Shown: positions 17,149 to 26,360 of the stretch, one piece after another
Layout of the letters: the number at the start of each line of letters is the position of its first letter
Position numbering within the stretch: the stretch's first letter is position 1
NCBI GenBank assembly: GCA_963796125.1
Contig: CAWCKM010000047.1
Location: forward strand, 1 to 64,000
Length of the DNA stretch: 64,000 nt
DNA from: DASPRG01 sp963796125
GTDB lineage: Bacteria; Nitrospirota; Thermodesulfovibrionia; Thermodesulfovibrionales; SM23-35
Reading direction: 5' to 3'
Notes under the pieces: generated by a model
Seen by the model: only the letters and a program-made list of their open reading frames with translations
What the model was told of the DNA's origin: nothing
Database searches by the model: none
Translations under genes and position numbers: made by a program

Positions 17149-18581
17149 ATGGGAATTGAAGGTCAAGAGCATTTGTGGGATAAGGAAGTAACAGGACACA
17201 GAACTTACAAGATATAAGGAACTTTACGGATGAACAGCTCAAGAATTACACGGAAGAAGAGCTGAAGAATTTTAAGATTAAGCATGCTACTCCAATGTTA
17301 GACGAGCTGGAAAAGGGTCCCTTCCCCAGTTTTGTGAGCGACCTGAAGAGAGAGGCGCTTCATAGAAAGAAGCTTGGACAGGATAATCTCCTGATCCCTA
17401 TGGAAGTGTGTGAAGATTTGCTGGGACAGGTTGAGCTTTCCTATAAAGAGGGTGAAACCCACTGGAAACATGGCGGTATCGTTGGTGTTCTCGGTTATGG
17501 TGGCGGTGTAATAGGCCGTTATTCTGACCAGCAGGCGAAATTTCCGGCTGTTGCTCATTTCCATACCATGAGAGTCAATCAGCCCGGTGCCAAGTTTTAT
17601 ACGACTGACTGGCTGAGAAGTTTTTGTGACATAGTCGAATACCGCGGAAGCGGCATGACGAATCTGCATGGTTCCACAGGTGACCTCGTCATTTTGGGTT
17701 CTATTACGGAGCAGTTGGAGCCTATATTCTTTGATCTCACTCATGACGTAGGTGTTGATTTAGGTGGTTCGGGTGGAAACCTCCGTACCCCTTCAGATTG
17801 TATCGGTAAAGCACGGTGTGAGTTTGCCTGTTATGACACTATGGACCTGTGTTATGAGATGACCATGACCTTCCAGGATGAATTACACAGACCGGCTTTC
17901 CCGTATAAGTTCAAGTTTAAATTTGACGGATGCCCCAATTGCTGTACAGCCTCTATTGCCCGGTCAGATATGGCTTACATCGGTACCTGGAAGGATGATA
18001 TCAGGATTAATCACGAGGCGGTAAAGGCATATGTTGGTGGAGAAATCCCACGGAACGGTGGAGCAGTACAGGCAAACTGGGGACCCTTCAACATTCAGGA
18101 GGAAATAATTGACCTCTGTCCGACAGAATGTATGCATTGGGATGGTAAGAAGCTCACTATTAATAATGCAGAATGTAACCGTTGCATGCATTGTATAGAT
18201 GCCATGCCTGAGGCATTAAGAGTGGGCGCTGATCAGGGCTTGAGTATCCTCTTCGGCGCAAAGGCACCAATTTTGGAAGGCGCACAGTTGGCGCTCATGA
18301 CTATACCCTTCATGTATGCGCAGAAGCCTTATGATACCCAAAAAGACCTTGTCAGAAAGGTTTTTGATTGGTGGATGGAAGAAGGTAAAAACCGTGAACG
18401 TTTGGGTGAAACTATTCAACGTGTGAGCCTGAAGACGTTCATAGAGGTGCTCGGGATTCCGCCTATGCCTCAGATGGTAAAAGAGCCCCGTTCCAATCCG
18501 TATGTCTTCTTCAAGGAGTCAGAGGTTCCTGGCGGATGGGTAAGGGACATTAACGATTACAGAAAGAGACACCCGAGATAA
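17149..18581 (+). CDS. dsrA: Dissimilatory sulfite reductase alpha subunit
   Basis: Catalytic subunit partner in reduction of sulfite on siroheme-[4Fe-4S]. Read from the ATG at 17149 (SD aaggaggt six bases before): MGIEGQEHLWDKEVTGHRTY, then after one missing base near 17213 RNFTDEQLKNYTEEELKNFK, joining the conserved MLDELEKGPFPSFV at 17295. The siroheme/cluster cysteines appear in GKARCEFACYDT and FDGCPNCCTASIARSD. An inserted ferredoxin domain has CPTECM and CNRCMHCIDAMPEALRVG. About 478 residues corrected. It is 20 bp upstream of dsrB. The company of dsrD indicates the reductive type. Confidence 0.97.
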
Positions 18582-18601
18582 AAATATAAAGGAGGTTAAT
18601 T

Positions 18602-19781
18602 ATGTCTAAAGGAAAATTCGGTTATTTTGATCCTAAAAAGCCATTAGAGAACAGGATCACTGATATCGGCCCACAACATTTCGGACAGTTTCTTCCGCCT
18701 GTTATCAAGAGAAATTACGGAAAGTGGGTATCTCACAGGATACTGGAACCCGGTTTATTAGTACACGTCTCTGAGACAGGGGAAAAGGCTTATACTGTAA
18801 GGGCTGCTGCACCACGGTTAATATCAGTAGAATATATTCGTGAGGTCTGTGATATAGCAGACAAGTACTGCAATGGCTATGTGAGATGGACAACGAGAAA
18901 TAACATAGAGTTTATCACAGATAAGGAAGACACAGCTCGTGCCTTAAAGAAGGAATTGGACAGCAGGAAATATCATGGAGGCTCTTATAAATTCCCCACT
19001 GGCGGTACGGGATTCGGCATTACAAACATCGTGCATACACAAGGCTGGGTTCACTGTCATACCCCTGCAACAGATGCCTCTGGTTCAGTGAAAGCCACTG
19101 CTGATGTGTTATTTGACTACTTCAAGTCCATGAAATTACCGGCAAAATTAAGAGTCGCTATGGCCTGTTGCCTTAACATGTGTGGTGCTGTGCATTGTTC
19201 TGATATCGCCCTTCTTGGTTATCACCGCAAGCCGCCTGCAATTGACCATGAGGTCCTGGGAAAGGTCTGTGAGATCCCGCTCGTGATTGCTGCCTGTCCG
19301 CTCTATGCAATTAAGCCCTATACGACTCCGGAAGGTACAGAAGAGCGTAACGATTAACAATGAAAAGTGTATGTACTGTGGGAACTGTTATACCATGTGC
19401 ATGGCTCTGCCTTTAGCTGATAGTGAAGGAGACGGTATAGCCATAATGGTTGGCGGAAAGATTTCGAATCGTATAAGCGGACCGAAGTTCTCAAAGGTGG
19501 TTATACCATGGTTGCCGAATAATATGCCACGGTGGCCCGAGGTAACAGATGTCGTCAAGAATATCGTAGAAGTTTATGCAAAGGATGCGAAAAAGTATGA
19601 AAGGCTTGGCGACTGGGCAGCACGCATTGGCTGGGAGAGATTCTTTGAGAAAACAGGTATACCTTTTACAGAAAAGAGCTTAGATGACTATCGCCTGGCC
19701 GTTGATACGTACAGGACTACGACTCAATTTAAGTTTACAGAACATGCATGGGCAGTATCCAAGGCTGTAGGCGGTATCTAA
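18602..19781 (+). CDS. dsrB: Dissimilatory sulfite reductase beta subunit
   Basis: Forms the alpha2-beta2 DsrAB complex and carries the active siroheme site. Starts with MSKGKFGYFDPKKPLENRIT behind aggagg. RVAMACCLNMCGAVHCSDIA holds the siroheme-cluster cysteines. The ferredoxin domain reads NNEKCMYCGNCYTMCMALPL, and the C-terminal KKYERLGDWAARIGWERFFE is family-typical. One frame change near 19335 (about one base) joins AIKPYTT to KSVTINNEKC. About 392 residues corrected, normal size. It lies in the dsrABD operon ahead of the terminator at 20106. Confidence 0.97.
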
Positions 19782-19799
19782 AGAGAGGAGAAGCTAATT

Positions 19800-20057
19800 A
19801 TGGGAAAGGAAGAAATTAGACAGGCTATTATTGACTATGCCTCAAAAGGCGCAAAGACCAAGTTCTATTTCAAGGATATGCTTGATGGCGTGAAGAAGGT
19901 TATCCCGACCACAGGTGCATCAGAGGTAAAAAGTGTAGCCTCTGCGATGGTGATGGAGGGTGTTTTGGAGCTATTCTCAACAGGCAGCTCTACGATGTAC
20001 GGGTTGAAAGGAAGAGGCATATCTGTTGAAAAATCAGGTGATACTGGCGGAACGTAA
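19800..20057 (+). CDS. dsrD: DsrD, winged-helix activator of DsrAB
   Basis: 85 residues, close to the usual 78-80. The conserved core reads AKTKFYFKDMLDGVKKVIP and EVKSVASAMVMEGVLELFST, ending in STMYGLKGRG. DsrD binds DsrAB and stimulates sulfite reduction. It is found almost only in organisms that reduce sulfite/sulfate or disproportionate sulfur, so it is the best marker of direction here. It is 18 bp after dsrB and is the last gene before a strong terminator. Confidence 0.95.
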   Translation: MGKEEIRQAIIDYASKGAKTKFYFKDMLDGVKKVIPTTGASEVKSVASAMVMEGVLELFSTGSSTMYGLKGRGISVEKSGDTGGT

Positions 20058-20105
20058 AACCGTTAGATAAGAGCATATCTCAGGAAAGTAGTTCAGAAGT
20101 GACTG

Positions 20106-20142
20106 TAAGACGGGTGGGTAGGTGAACTATCCACCCGTCTTA
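20106..20142 (+). terminator. Terminator of the dsrABD operon
   Basis: taagacgggtgggta (20106-20120) pairs with tatccacccgtctta (20128-20142): 15 bp with one G-T pair and a 7-nt loop, followed by a T-rich tail. It lies 48 bp after the dsrD stop. Confidence 0.88.
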
Positions 20143-20289
20143 TTTGTTCTCTCATCTCTCTTCGCAGATTTAGATTATTGTTAAAAGATTTTAAATGACG
20201 CAAAGAATATTTAGATTTCAGGCCTCTGAGGAAAAGTGCCTGCTTTAAAACTTTTTTGAATACTTTGAATACATGTTAGACTAATTTCT

Positions 20290-20925
20290 ATGGAAGACCC
20301 AAAGGATATTGAGCAGTTTATCACTGAACAGAAGAAACGACTCCAGGAAAAACCGGAATGTGCTTCTGCTCTCTATAATTTAGGGGTAACCTACATGAAT
20401 CAGGGCAAGTTTGATGAGGCAATAGAGGCATTCGAAGAGTCCATCGATACTGGTGGGCGCATGTTTGAGTCCTTTGTTAATCTCGGATATATCTATTTCA
20501 AAGAAGGTGACCTTGAGAAAGTCATCAAGGCGAATCTGAGGGCTATAGAGATAGAACCAAGGTATGCGAGAGGATATTCGAATCTTGGGTTTGTTTACCT
20601 TCAAATGGGTAAGACTGATGAAGCAATAGAGGCATTAGAGAAAGCCCTAAAATTAAATCCCGAGATTGTTCAGGCGATGTGCAATCTCGCCAATGCTTAC
20701 CTTCAAAAGGGAGATGTAGAAAAGTCTATTGAGATAAATAAGAAAATGTTGGCTTTGGCTCCGGATTTTTCTCTCGGCTTCAACAATCTGGCGAATGCTT
20801 ATTTTCTCAAAGGTGAGTTTGATGAAGCAATTAAGAACTGTGACAAAGCGGTAGAGTTAGGTTTTGAAGTACACCCTGAGTTTTTAAAGCTCTTAGAGCC
20901 TCATCGAAAGAAAGATAACCCCTGA
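20290..20925 (+). CDS. Tetratricopeptide repeat protein in the dsr region
   Basis: 211 residues, almost entirely TPR: about five 34-residue repeats (for example ALYNLGVTYMNQGKFDEAIE, SNLGFVYLQMGKTDEAIEAL, NNLANAYFLKGEFDEAIKNC). No signal peptide or membrane segment, so it is probably a cytosolic scaffold. Its stop overlaps the start of the next gene (TGATG at 20923-20927), so the two are co-translated. Specific role unknown; proximity to dsrABD and the co-translated Fe-S-like protein suggest a part in enzyme assembly, by inference only. Confidence 0.88.
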   Translation: MEDPKDIEQFITEQKKRLQEKPECASALYNLGVTYMNQGKFDEAIEAFEESIDTGGRMFESFVNLGYIYFKEGDLEKVIKANLRAIEIEPRYARGYSNLGFVYLQMGKTDEAIEALEKALKLNPEIVQAMCNLANAYLQKGDVEKSIEINKKMLALAPDFSLGFNNLANAYFLKGEFDEAIKNCDKAVELGFEVHPEFLKLLEPHRKKDNP

Positions 20926-21569
20926 TGCTGGATGATCTCTTTTCAAAATACGTCCTTGAAACCCGAAAGGCTGACCATCTCTTTCATACAATCCAGGAAA
21001 AATATCCTTTAAGTGTGAAGTGCAGAATTCACTGTTGTGATTGCTGCCATGCTGTTTTCGGTGTTTTTCCCATAGAAGCTGCTTTTATCAATTATCATTT
21101 CAATCGCATGGAAAGAAAAATGAGAAGGGATATTCTGCGGAGGGCGGAAAAGGCAGATACTGAGACAGTGAAGGCAAAAGATAGGCTCAAGGTATTCGAA
21201 GATAAACCAGAAATGAAAGTATACGGGTTGGGGAAACAGAGAGTGCGATGCCCGTTTTTATCAGACAGGGAAGAATGCTCACTTTATGATAAACGGCCGA
21301 TTATCTGCCGCATCTATGGAGTGCCTTTTAGTCTGATGACTGGTGATAAGGAGCGTTCATATGTCTGTAATATCTCAGGTTTCCAGGAAAAAGTTACCTA
21401 CCCGACGGTGAAACTTTATAAAATTTATAATGAACTTTGTAAGCTATCTGAGGAGCTTTTTAAAAAGGTAGGTTCTACCCATCCGGAGAAAGCAACTCTT
21501 ATGTTACCCCTCTCGAGAGTTATCAGAATGCCCTTTGAAACACTTATAAAGGGAGATTTTGAAGAGTAA
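20925..21569 (+). CDS. YkgJ-type putative Fe-S/zinc cysteine-cluster protein
   Basis: 214 residues of the UPF0153/YkgJ kind ('Fe-S-cluster containing protein'). The cysteine set is CRIHCCDCCHAVFGVFPIEA near residue 31, then CPFLSDREECSLYDKRPIIC, where the 'CPFL ... C.LY..RP..CR.(Y/F)G.P' pattern is diagnostic. A further C lies near residue 146 (YVCNISGF). The family's biochemical function is unsettled; the cysteines probably bind a metal or cluster. Translationally coupled to the TPR gene. It converges on the gene at 21544, overlapping its 3' end by 26 bp. Confidence 0.87.
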   Translation: MLDDLFSKYVLETRKADHLFHTIQEKYPLSVKCRIHCCDCCHAVFGVFPIEAAFINYHFNRMERKMRRDILRRAEKADTETVKAKDRLKVFEDKPEMKVYGLGKQRVRCPFLSDREECSLYDKRPIICRIYGVPFSLMTGDKERSYVCNISGFQEKVTYPTVKLYKIYNELCKLSEELFKKVGSTHPEKATLMLPLSRVIRMPFETLIKGDFEE

Positions 21570-22656
21570 CGTATAGTTCCTCTATATGTTTATCTAAATT
21601 CGATATAACTGCAGAAAAGTCTCCTGTCCCCCTGTATTGCTCAAGGAGAGGATTGACAAGAGTTTTTAGATCATTGACACTAAATGACTGTAGAAGTGCA
21701 AGAAACTCTTCAGCGTTTCCGATAGAATTTGTGAAATCTCCCTTTAATGTAAGCGCATCGAAAAATCCCCGGAGCGTTGCTTCGACACATCTATCCTCTA
21801 TCCATACAACTTCACCTAATCCGTCTAATTTATCCAGACGCATCCGTATAGTCAGGTTCATCAGGTAATAACAGAGGGATAAAAGGGGATTCAATGTGTT
21901 TCGGTCTGCAAAGCCGATGAATGGTTCATATCGCCTTGCTGTAGTGAGGCGAACATCTATTGTTTCTTCCATCACTTTCACAACAAAATCCCCTGCTGCG
22001 TGATGCCAGGGGAAGATCTCGCTGAAATCATCGGGGTCATAGTAAAGAGTAAGAATCTTTGATGCCTGTCTGTATATTTCAAAGCTTTGTTCAGAAGACA
22101 GGTATTTGTACCCGTGACAGAAGTCCCAGAGTTTTAACCTGTGGGTGCCATCCTGGTCTTTTGAGATATGGAACTCATGATATCCCTCAAACCAGTCTTC
22201 CAGAAGGAATGACATACCATAGAAATTGCTGAACATGTATACCTTTGGTAAGTAAGGGTAATCATATTTTGAACGTAATTTCTGAAGGACATCCCATTCT
22301 ACCTTTAACCAATGCCTGCCCATATCTGTAATAGCTACATTTAAACCAAGTTTTAGTTTATCTCCTTTCAGTATGAGCTCGATACTGGCAGGATGATATA
22401 ACAGTCCGTGCTTCTCTGTGCGGATAACAATTTCATCGACTTCATTGAGACGAATCTCTTTCCCGTGCTGTTGAGAGATTAAGGAAAGTAATGGTTTGAA
22501 TTCATCTTTGGACAGAAAATCTCTTATAGTATGGAAATATATTCTGTAAGGGGTTTTTAGTTCATCGCCTTCCAAAGGTAAATCCCATTTGCTCTCATCT
22601 GCAGGGATATCACCATGGGGTGAAGAAACAAGATATCGTATGAAGGGCTTGCTCAT
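21544..22656 (-). CDS. Conserved hypothetical protein of the dsr region (370 residues)
   Basis: Not recognised. It is soluble, with no signal peptide. The N-terminal half contains DEIVIRTEKHGLLYHPASIE and LNVAITDMGRHWLKVEWDVL, and the middle has MFSNFYGMSFLLEDWFEGYHEFH followed by WDFCHGYKYLSSEQ. This layout (lysine-bearing strand, then 'LLEDWFEGYHEF' like a kinase hinge) faintly recalls protein-kinase-like or aminoglycoside-phosphotransferase folds, but I see no clear HxD or DFG motif, so I do not call it one. The ATG overlaps the stop of the HEAT-repeat gene by 4 bp, so the two form an operon opposite to the dsr genes. Confidence 0.75.
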   Translation of the reverse strand: MSKPFIRYLVSSPHGDIPADESKWDLPLEGDELKTPYRIYFHTIRDFLSKDEFKPLLSLISQQHGKEIRLNEVDEIVIRTEKHGLLYHPASIELILKGDKLKLGLNVAITDMGRHWLKVEWDVLQKLRSKYDYPYLPKVYMFSNFYGMSFLLEDWFEGYHEFHISKDQDGTHRLKLWDFCHGYKYLSSEQSFEIYRQASKILTLYYDPDDFSEIFPWHHAAGDFVVKVMEETIDVRLTTARRYEPFIGFADRNTLNPLLSLCYYLMNLTIRMRLDKLDGLGEVVWIEDRCVEATLRGFFDALTLKGDFTNSIGNAEEFLALLQSFSVNDLKTLVNPLLEQYRGTGDFSAVISNLDKHIEELYVTLQNLPL

Positions 22657-23744
22657 TGACTGAGCTTTTCAATAGCCTCTGTTGCTAATTGAGCAACTGT
22701 TACTTCCTTTAATTCTCCTTCTCTATAGAGAAAAAGCCGTTGATCATCTGTTTGAAGTTTTTTTAACTCATCGATAACATCATTATATCCAAGATTACCC
22801 AGAGCCCACACAGCATGTCCTCGCACAGAAGGGTCTGAATCACTTAATAATGAACTGAGGGCCCGGTATGCGTACTTAACCAGCTCTGGCTTTGTTGTTG
22901 CGATCTTCCCTACAGCCCATGCAACTTCCTTCCAGTAGTTCCTGAATTGAAAAAAGGAGAGCAACGCCTGACTGAATTCTCCGAATAATTCCGGTTCCTT
23001 GCTGATTATCGCCCCTGTAGCTTCCAGGGCGCCCCAGGCTGATGAGGCTGAATCTGCTGCGCTACGTAAAAAGCGGTTTAATAATTTACTAATAATATCA
23101 GGCCTTGTCTCTGCTACTTTTTTACTTGCGTCGCTTAATATTTCTATGATTTTCCAGCGGAGATGCTCATCTGGCGTGTAGAGCATGCGGGCAAGTTCAG
23201 GGATGACCCTGTCGTCTTCTTCGGCCAACGCAATAAGCTCTTCAAGCTTATTTTCTGAAATGTACGTCTGTACCGTCTCTCTGGAAAATTTTTCTGATCG
23301 TAATTTTTTCGGTGGGGCTGCAGAGGGCAAAGACTTTTCCTTTAATTTTTCCTTTATTTGTTCATGTGCAAACGCCTGGTATTCCGGATTGAGTCTGACA
23401 AAAATCAACGCTCCCCTGATACTCCTGTCATCAAAGGTTCTACCCGGAATTACCTTATGGGTCATCGGGTCATAATTTTCTATAACGGCATCTGCAAAAT
23501 CTTCTCCGGCTGAAAGTGAAAAAGCCACGTAATCATCATAATTACAGGCAAAGAGCAGGGCTTCGAGAAAAGCCGCTCCCCTGTTGTATCCTGTGGCATC
23601 GTAGGCATAAACAGCGCCGCAGTGTTCACAGAAACCAAGAGGAAATTCACGGAGCTTCCTTTCCTTTAAGTCCCTTGGCTGTTCAAAAACATGACGACAG
23701 AAGGGACACCGTGGTTCTATCAGTTCTATCCGGGGATATCGCAC
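22653..23744 (-). CDS. Zinc-ribbon and HEAT-repeat protein
   Basis: 363 residues. An N-terminal zinc ribbon has CPFC (residues about 13-16) and CEHC (38-41). A linker region follows (YDDYVAFSLSAGEDFADAVI). The C-terminal 200 residues are HEAT/PBS-lyase-like repeats (LARMLYTPDEHLRWKIIEIL, SDSDPSVRGHAVWALGNLGY). HEAT arrays usually scaffold protein contacts. It is transcribed away from fmdB-dsrN and is translationally coupled to the unknown gene downstream. No catalytic motif is seen. Function unknown. Confidence 0.85.
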   Translation of the reverse strand: MRYPRIELIEPRCPFCRHVFEQPRDLKERKLREFPLGFCEHCGAVYAYDATGYNRGAAFLEALLFACNYDDYVAFSLSAGEDFADAVIENYDPMTHKVIPGRTFDDRSIRGALIFVRLNPEYQAFAHEQIKEKLKEKSLPSAAPPKKLRSEKFSRETVQTYISENKLEELIALAEEDDRVIPELARMLYTPDEHLRWKIIEILSDASKKVAETRPDIISKLLNRFLRSAADSASSAWGALEATGAIISKEPELFGEFSQALLSFFQFRNYWKEVAWAVGKIATTKPELVKYAYRALSSLLSDSDPSVRGHAVWALGNLGYNDVIDELKKLQTDDQRLFLYREGELKEVTVAQLATEAIEKLSQ

Positions 23745-23820
23745 TTATTTGGATCTCATCGTAATTATAACTATGGTATTATAATACACTCGCCCTAATT
23801 CTTTACAGAAAGGAGCATAT

Positions 23821-24051
23821 ATGCCAATCTACGAGTTCAGATGTCTCGGCTGCGGGCATGTCTTTGAGTTTCTGAAATTGAAGAAAGAAGCTGAAGAAAT
23901 GAAGTGTCCGAAATGCAACTCTGAAGAAGTGGAACGGGTTCTCAGTACCGTCAATGTAGCTAAATCAGTCAGCGGAAAATCCTCGAGCACTGTTAAAAGC
24001 TGTGGTGGCGGGACCTGTGCCACGATTGATGTTCCCGGACCTAAGAGATGA
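23821..24051 (+). CDS. FmdB-family zinc ribbon protein
   Basis: 76 residues. Classic FmdB regulatory-type zinc ribbon: MPIYEFRCLGCGHVFEFL with CxxC, then MKCPKCNSEEVERVLS with a second CxxC. A Ser/Gly-rich tail carries one more Cys pair (KSCGGGTCATID). Its TGA overlaps the ATG of dsrN (ATGA at 24048), so it is co-translated with the siroheme-modifying enzyme. The family is linked loosely to regulation or metal-centre genes; the exact role is unknown. Confidence 0.9.
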   Translation: MPIYEFRCLGCGHVFEFLKLKKEAEEMKCPKCNSEEVERVLSTVNVAKSVSGKSSSTVKSCGGGTCATIDVPGPKR

Positions 24052-25479
24052 CACAGTGCCCCAGGCTAACAATTGCCGGGATTGGTGGTGATACTGGTAA
24101 AACTGTAGTTAGTGTAGGGCTCAGCCGTCTCTGGCGCGAAAAAGGATACCACGTTGTGCCCTTCAAAAAGGGTCCTGACTTTATTGATATGAGCTGGCTG
24201 AGTCTTGGCGCACGCCATCCCTGCTATAATCTCGACCTCTTCTTTATGACAGAAGAGCAAATCCTTTTTTCCTTCTGTTTAAACACTCATCAGGCCGATG
24301 TAGCTATCATTGAAGGGAATCGCGGTCTTTATGATGGTATGGACGTAGAAGGAAGTGTCAGTACGGCGGAGATAGCAAAACTGCTCCACTCTCCTGTAAT
24401 ACTCATTGCAGATTGTACGAAAGTGACTCGAACAGTTGCTGCCCTGATACTCGGGTGCCAGAGGCTGGACCCGGAGGTGCCAATCAAAGGGGTGATTCTC
24501 AACAGGGTAGCAAATCTTCGTCATGAGAGTATCATTCGCGGAAGTATTGAGCGGCACTGTAATATACCTGTCGTTGGTGCTATACCCCAGGCTTACCAAT
24601 ATTACTTTTCCCGGAAGACATCTTGGTTTAGTGCCACCGCAGGAACATCCTTTAGCACAGGAGGCTATCGATCAAGCAGCAGAGACAGTTGGAAGATATG
24701 TAGACCTGGATAAATTATGGGAGATTGCCCAAGAAGCACAACCATTGCCCCCCCACCCATCCCTCCCCCTCGAGGGGGGAGGGCAAGGGAGGGGGTGTGA
24801 ACTCCGAACTCCGAACTCCGAACTCCGAATCGGTGTCATCCGTGATTCAGCTTTCCAGTTTTATTATCCTGAGAATATAGAGGCATTAAAACGGGCAGGG
24901 GCTGAAATCCTTGAATTCAGTGCCTTGACAGATGATCTGCCTTCATCAATCCATGCCCTCTATATAGGGGGTGGTTTTCCTGAAACTCACGCTGCTGCTC
25001 TATCTGACAATGAACGTTTAAGGAAAGCTATTAAGAAGGCTGCTGAAGAGGGATTGCCCATGTATGCTGAATGTGGTGGTTTAATGTACCTTTCTGAAAA
25101 ATTGATCTGGGAAGGTAAGGATTACCCCATGGCAGGTGTTTTTCCATTAACCATTGGAGTAAGCAAGAAACCGCAGGGCCATGGGTACAGCATTGTTGAA
25201 GTTGATGCACCGAATCCTTATTTCAGACAGGGGAGCATTTTGCGCGGGCACGAATTTCACTATTCTTATGTAAAAGATACAGGGAAAAATGACGATATAT
25301 ATTTTGTATTTAAAATGAAGAAAGGGAATGGGATTATAAACAATAAAGATGGGATATGTTATAAGAATGTCCTGGCAACATATACACACCTGCATGCTCT
25401 TGGAACGGGAGAATGGGTAGAAGGGATCATGAATCAGGCACTGGCGTACAAGCGGCAAAAAGAGTTCCAGGAGGCATAG
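24048..25479 (+). CDS. dsrN: Cobyrinate a,c-diamide synthase-like siroheme amidase DsrN
   Basis: CbiA/CobB family, glutamine-dependent amidotransferase. In dsr loci this member (DsrN) amidates siroheme to the siroamide form used by DsrAB. The N-terminal ATP-binding domain has GIGGDTGKTVVSVGLSRLWR and VAIIEGNRGLYDGMD. The C-terminal class-I glutaminase-like domain has GGGFPETHAAALSDN, the nucleophile Cys in MYAECGGLMYLSE, and HEFHYSYV. One extra base in the CCCC run near 24588 breaks the frame; corrected it reads LTNITFPGRHLGLVPPQEHP. Between the two domains a palindromic element adds about 30 residues (24742-24828) in frame. About 477 residues. Confidence 0.9.
24742..24826. repeat. In-frame palindromic element plus 7-bp tandem repeat inside dsrN
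   Basis: The core ctccccctcgagggggg (with tcgaggggggag) at 24760-24783 matches the mnmG insertion at 7877-7925 in sequence and coding orientation. It is followed by four copies of gaactcc (24799-24826). The whole segment is open in the dsrN frame and falls in the interdomain linker. Confidence 0.85.
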
Positions 25480-25575
25480 TAGCTCAGTCTATTTCATTGG
25501 CTTAGAATTTCTAGCATGCATGATTCCGATGTTCAAGTTGACTAATTTAGTTTTTGTTATAACGTAAAGTTCAGG

Positions 25576-25605
25576 TTGACTTTTTGTAATATCTTCATGT
25601 ATATA
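25576..25605 (+). promoter_or_regulatory. Possible promoter for dsrC
   Basis: ttgact (25576-25581), 18-bp spacer, tatata (25600-25605), in a strongly AT-rich 355-bp gap before dsrC. It predicts a leader of about 220 nt. The rest of 25480-25834 shows no gene. Confidence 0.45.
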
Positions 25606-25834
25606 TATAACGTTTTACCTGACTGAAGATTATCTATCGAAAGAGATTTTTATTTATTAATAAGTTTTTTTTATTTGACCATAGGTATTAGTTTATATTA
25701 GTGTTTATGACCCCTTAGTGAATTCTTTTTTATTGCATGTTGCAAAGTTAGATGAAGTTATGGTACTTTATTTTGCCCATAATAGGGGATGTTCCCAAAT
25801 AAATCAATTTCTAAAAGAAAAGGAGGTAAAGACA

Positions 25835-26170
25835 ATGCCAATGTGGAACTATAAGGGAAAGGAGTTTGAACTTGACGAGGATGGCTTTCTTACGGACTGG
25901 CAGGTATGGGAAGAAGGTATGGCAGAAGAGATGGCAAAGGCCGATGATACTATCCTCACTGAACAACACTGGGAGATCATCAGGTTTCTGAGGGATTACT
26001 TCACGAAGTACAATATCGCACCAGCCATTAAGATGCTCATTAAGGAGATGACAAAGAATTTTGGACCTGATAAAGGGAATCAGAAATATCTCTATACGCT
26101 GTTCCCAGCAGGACCTGCAAAGCAGGCATGTAGGTATGCAGGGCTTCCGAAACCTACAGGCTGCGTATAA
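25835..26170 (+). CDS. dsrC: DsrC sulfur-carrier protein
   Basis: TusE/DsrC family. The ATG at 25835 follows aaaggaggt; the open frame extends upstream to 25718 but that part has no family similarity. 111 residues: MPMWNYKGKEFELDEDGFLT, then EQHWEIIRFLRDYFTKYNIA. The C-terminal arm CRYAGLPKPTGCV carries both redox cysteines (Cys99 and penultimate Cys110), so this is true DsrC, not TusE. DsrAB loads sulfite-derived sulfur between the two cysteines as a trisulfide, which DsrMKJOP reduces. Single-gene unit with its own terminator, which allows the high expression usual for dsrC. Confidence 0.97.
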   Translation: MPMWNYKGKEFELDEDGFLTDWQVWEEGMAEEMAKADDTILTEQHWEIIRFLRDYFTKYNIAPAIKMLIKEMTKNFGPDKGNQKYLYTLFPAGPAKQACRYAGLPKPTGCV

Positions 26171-26183
26171 GAGATTACTATTG

Positions 26184-26228
26184 AAAAAGTAAGTGGTAGA
26201 AGTTATTACCTTCTACCCTTACTTTTTT
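26184..26228 (+). terminator. Terminator after dsrC
   Basis: aaaaagtaagtggtagaag (26184-26202) pairs with cttctacccttacttttt (from 26210) with one mismatch, and the T-run follows directly. It separates dsrC from the downstream dsrMKJOP cluster. Confidence 0.85.
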
Positions 26229-26360
26229 CTTTAACTGAGAAGAGTCGAAAAAGGTTTGCCTGAAGGACTCTGGTACAGACTGAAAGCTCACAACTTTCTA
26301 ACGGGGTATCAATTTTGACAATTTCTAAAGTGTAAATTTTATGTTTTACCCTCATTGTAT

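Noticed and set aside
25718..25834. An N-terminal extension of DsrC
   Set aside because: A strong SD precedes the ATG at 25835 and DsrC family similarity starts exactly there.
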